Shown here: one piece after another, positions 29,131 through 31,482 of the stretch | Layout: the number at the start of each line of letters is the position of its first letter | Position numbering within the stretch: the first letter of the stretch is position 1 | Virus record (IMG/VR): IMGVR_UViG_3300043410_000242 | Span: 1 to 31,482 of that record | DNA length: 31,482 bases | Source: a virus | Direction: 5' to 3' (one strand) | Translations under genes and position numbers: made by a program | Notes under the pieces: model-generated | The model's input: only the letters and a program-made list of their open reading frames with translations | What the model was told of the DNA's origin: nothing | The model's database searches: none

Positions 29131-31482
29131 TTATGCGCCACCTAGAGCTTTGATTTCACCAGTGTTCTTTAAGCGTAATGGAATGTAAATGAATTCCACT
29201 GCCTTAACTGGTTCAATCGCTACATCTAGATATAGTTCACTGCGATCAATTCTTGAAGGTGTATTGTTACTTGTGTCGCAAACTACAATGTAGTCATACA
29301 ACGCACGTTGACCTACTAATTCTAACAATAGGCTTTCTGCTGCACCTTTGATTTCATCACGTGTAATCTTGTCGTTTGGTTCAAATACATACGGTTTAGC
29401 CAACTGTGTAAATTGACGGCGTAAGTAAATTACTAAACGTGCTACGTTAATGCGATCTAATGCACTAGCATTCTTAGCACGAGTGTATTGTCCGTAGTTA
29501 ACAAGACCTGTACCTGTAATGAATGTTAATGGGTTAACTTTAATTGCTGCAAGTGTATCACGTTGTCCAGTATTCAATGCAACTGACTGGAATTCTCCGC
29601 TTGTTGGATCAACATAACCAACTGCTGTTGCGTTAGTAATACCACCACGACGTGTACCTGCTGGAGCAAACCATGGGTAACTAACTTGGTCGTTTAACGC
29701 AATAGTGCGTAACATCATGTGGCTTGGAGGAACAACAACGTTATTACCGATGTTATCGCTTGTGTAACCCCATGGATAGAACACACCTAAGTATTCGTCA
29801 AAACTTGCTAAACCTTGATCGTTGTCTTCTAATGCACCTGCTGTATTGTAACCCCAGTTGCTTAATGTTGTAGCATCTGCTTTCAATCTTGCTGGTGTAT
29901 CACCAACTACAAATGCGCTAATACCACGATCATAGTTTAAGCTAATCATTTCGCCGATTAGTTCTGGATAACCAGGTGTTGCTAACAAGTTGAAAATACG
30001 TGATTCTTCATCACGGATTTGTTGGTTGCTATTAACAAGAGCTTGTAGAGCCTGTACAACAACTTTACGTTGTGCATGACGACCAAATGTACCAGCACCG
30101 TTTTCTTGGTTAGCTGCAACGCTTACCCAACGGTCTGCGTTATATTCTAAACCTAAAGAATCCATGTGTTCGTTTTGGTATCTGTGGTTTGTTAAACTTG
30201 TATCAATATAGTTAACAACATATTTCTTAACGTTGAAACCAGAACGACGTAAGTTCCATAGCAACATACCTTTTGGATATAGTGCTGGATCTGGAGCATC
30301 TGGATCTAAGAAATCGCTAGTTAGCAAATCAGCAATAGTTGCTGATGTATCACGTCCATTTGTGCTCCAACGAGCATCGTGGAATAGAATACCTTCTTCT
30401 GTTGTTTGGTCTGAATTGTCAACTAATGCCCACTTCTTAGTTAGATAATTGTATCTACGAACAGTTGGATAGTTTTCTAAATCACTAGTATCGATCCATA
30501 GATCGCCGTTACCTAATGGAGAACCATCGCTTTGTGTTAATGGTTGTGTAGCACTAACAATTGGTCCTGCTGGATCAGTTTCATCACCGCCAACTTGGTT
30601 TTGTGTGTAGTTTGCATAACCAACCCATGTATCGCCGTTATGAACCATAATGTCCACTTCGTCAACAATGCTGTTATACCATAATTGTCCGTCTGCTGGC
30701 TTAGTTGTAGGTGCTGTTGCACTTGCTGGAGCAATAGCTGTTCCTGCTACAACGTCTGTCCATAAACTAGCAACATATAAATCTGCGCCGTTTGTTGGGT
30801 CAGCGTAGAAATGTGATGTTGTAGATGTTGAGAAAATCTTGCTTAGTGGACGACCCCAAACTGAACCGTCTAGTGCTAAGTCAGTAAGTTTAATGTCACC
30901 GCCTAGTACATGGCTAATTTGAATTTCGCCTGCTGTTGTTTTAACTGCAACAATATTGCTTCCTGCTAATGCTGCTGTTAATGCTGCTAACAATGTGTCG
31001 GCATCATTTGCTGAGTGGTTAGCAATAAATTCAACTTCAACCGGATCTGTATAAACAGATGAACCAGCGTCTGTTTCACTAATTGTAAACTTATAGTGAG
31101 CACCGCTGCTATGTCCGCCAGTTGTTGTAAATTGTGTATTAATAACTGCTGACTTGATTACAGTTGCACCAACGCCATTTCTTGCGTAAATCTTAAAGTT
31201 AGCTAATGCAGGTGTACCTTCGTCGTCATTGTATTTTACATACAAGCGACCTAAGCCTAAGTTAATACCACCGCCTGTTGCATCTAAATTTGCTAGTGCA
31301 GTTGCGCTATCTGGATACAATGGAGCTGGTTGTACAGTCCATGCCTTAGTTGCTTCGCTGTATTTTTTAACAATCCAATCTGCACCTAAGTTTGGATTAG
31401 TTGTCTTAACCCATACTGCACCAGTTGCAATACCGTTAGCAGAACTTGGAAAATCTGTTCTCTTAAATGTAGGAACTGATGT
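29131..31482 (-). CDS. 18: tail sheath protein gp18 (partial, N-terminus beyond window)
   Basis: The frame is open across the right edge: 783 residues are visible and the reading continues upstream of 31320 without a stop, so the beginning lies outside. It forms the contractile sheath around the gp19 tube. The C-terminal half is diagnostic: INVARLVIYLRRQFTQLAKPYVFEPND, a KGAAESLLLELVGQRALYDYIVVCD segment, and the final strands LYLDVAIEPVKAVEFIYIPLRLK. Residues from about 540 to the end form the conserved domain; the first half holds variable insertions (Ser/Thr/Ala-rich). Total length is probably above 780, as in marine T4-like phages. Confidence 0.92.
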   Translation of the reverse strand, partial: TSVPTFKRTDFPSSANGIATGAVWVKTTNPNLGADWIVKKYSEATKAWTVQPAPLYPDSATALANLDATGGGINLGLGRLYVKYNDDEGTPALANFKIYARNGVGATVIKSAVINTQFTTTGGHSSGAHYKFTISETDAGSSVYTDPVEVEFIANHSANDADTLLAALTAALAGSNIVAVKTTAGEIQISHVLGGDIKLTDLALDGSVWGRPLSKIFSTSTTSHFYADPTNGADLYVASLWTDVVAGTAIAPASATAPTTKPADGQLWYNSIVDEVDIMVHNGDTWVGYANYTQNQVGGDETDPAGPIVSATQPLTQSDGSPLGNGDLWIDTSDLENYPTVRRYNYLTKKWALVDNSDQTTEEGILFHDARWSTNGRDTSATIADLLTSDFLDPDAPDPALYPKGMLLWNLRRSGFNVKKYVVNYIDTSLTNHRYQNEHMDSLGLEYNADRWVSVAANQENGAGTFGRHAQRKVVVQALQALVNSNQQIRDEESRIFNLLATPGYPELIGEMISLNYDRGISAFVVGDTPARLKADATTLSNWGYNTAGALEDNDQGLASFDEYLGVFYPWGYTSDNIGNNVVVPPSHMMLRTIALNDQVSYPWFAPAGTRRGGITNATAVGYVDPTSGEFQSVALNTGQRDTLAAIKVNPLTFITGTGLVNYGQYTRAKNASALDRINVARLVIYLRRQFTQLAKPYVFEPNDKITRDEIKGAAESLLLELVGQRALYDYIVVCDTSNNTPSRIDRSELYLDVAIEPVKAVEFIYIPLRLKNTGEIKALGGA

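Noticed and set aside
31320-31320. Start of the sheath gene within the window
   Set aside because: The codon there is TTG and the frame continues without a stop to the edge with sheath-like sequence, so the gene is truncated.
1-31482. tRNA genes, CRISPR arrays, insertion sequences, attachment sites
   Set aside because: No cloverleaf-like segment, repeat-spacer pattern, transposase motif or terminal repeat was seen by eye; small tRNAs with unusual sequence could be missed.

Overview
The window is part of the genome of a lytic T4-like myovirus (exo-T-even, probably aquatic). The evidence is a dense set of recognisable T4 homologues with start/stop codons mostly overlapping or a few bases apart: tail sheath gp18, tail tube gp19, head-completion nuclease gp4, terminase gp16 and gp17, ssDNA-binding gp32, UvsX, UvsY, UvsW, clamp-loader gp62, primase gp61 and helicase gp41. 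The base composition is AT-rich, and copies or near-copies of the T4 late-promoter octamer TATAAATA lie upstream of several genes. Several 2OG-Fe(II) oxygenase-like genes and a carbamoyltransferase are typical accessory genes of marine and freshwater T4-like phages. The host cannot be determined from this window. There is no stretch of more than 300 bases without a gene, and I saw no tRNA, CRISPR array or insertion sequence.

Layout. Almost everything is on the minus strand, so transcription runs from right to left. From the right edge: a virion module (31482-20272: sheath, tube, a tube-like protein, gp4, gp16, two probable internal head proteins, gp17, and two more probable head proteins), then a recombination module (20124-14592: gp32, UvsX, a small protein, UvsY, an unknown 396-aa protein, UvsW). 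Next comes a replication/accessory module (14589-5176: conserved unknowns, two oxygenases, gp62, a miniature DnaE-like protein, a structural-type protein, gp61, a 37-aa protein, a carbamoyltransferase, gp41, a GNAT acetyltransferase). Plus-strand genes are a single small gene (10314-10688) and an island (1328-5150) with one oxygenase and two large uncharacterised proteins. The left edge holds two tandem oxygenase paralogues on the minus strand.

How the parts work together. gp32, UvsX, UvsY and UvsW are the recombination-dependent replication set of T4; gp41, gp61 and gp62 belong to the replisome; gp16/gp17 package DNA; gp4 completes heads; gp18/gp19 build the contractile tail. Rho-independent terminators separate gp19 from the tube-like gene, gp17 from the gene upstream of it, gp32 from the preceding virion gene, and UvsY from the UvsW operon. 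A bidirectional terminator sits between the plus-strand island and the GNAT gene.

Most interesting signals: (1) a late-promoter octamer lying inside the loop of a 10-bp hairpin next to the ribosome-binding site of the GNAT gene, the same architecture as the T4 lysozyme-type late switch; (2) a 192-aa DnaE-like protein that begins at the catalytic PDIDIDF motif and keeps a third candidate aspartate but lacks most of a polymerase; (3) four proteins with an N-terminal capsid-targeting-like sequence ending in an (L/I)xE|(S/A/G) prohead-protease site, suggesting proteins packaged inside the head, one of them an uncharacterised protein with a CTA motif; (4) five 2OG-oxygenase paralogues in 14 kb; (5) promoters placed so that transcription would begin on or next to the start codon.
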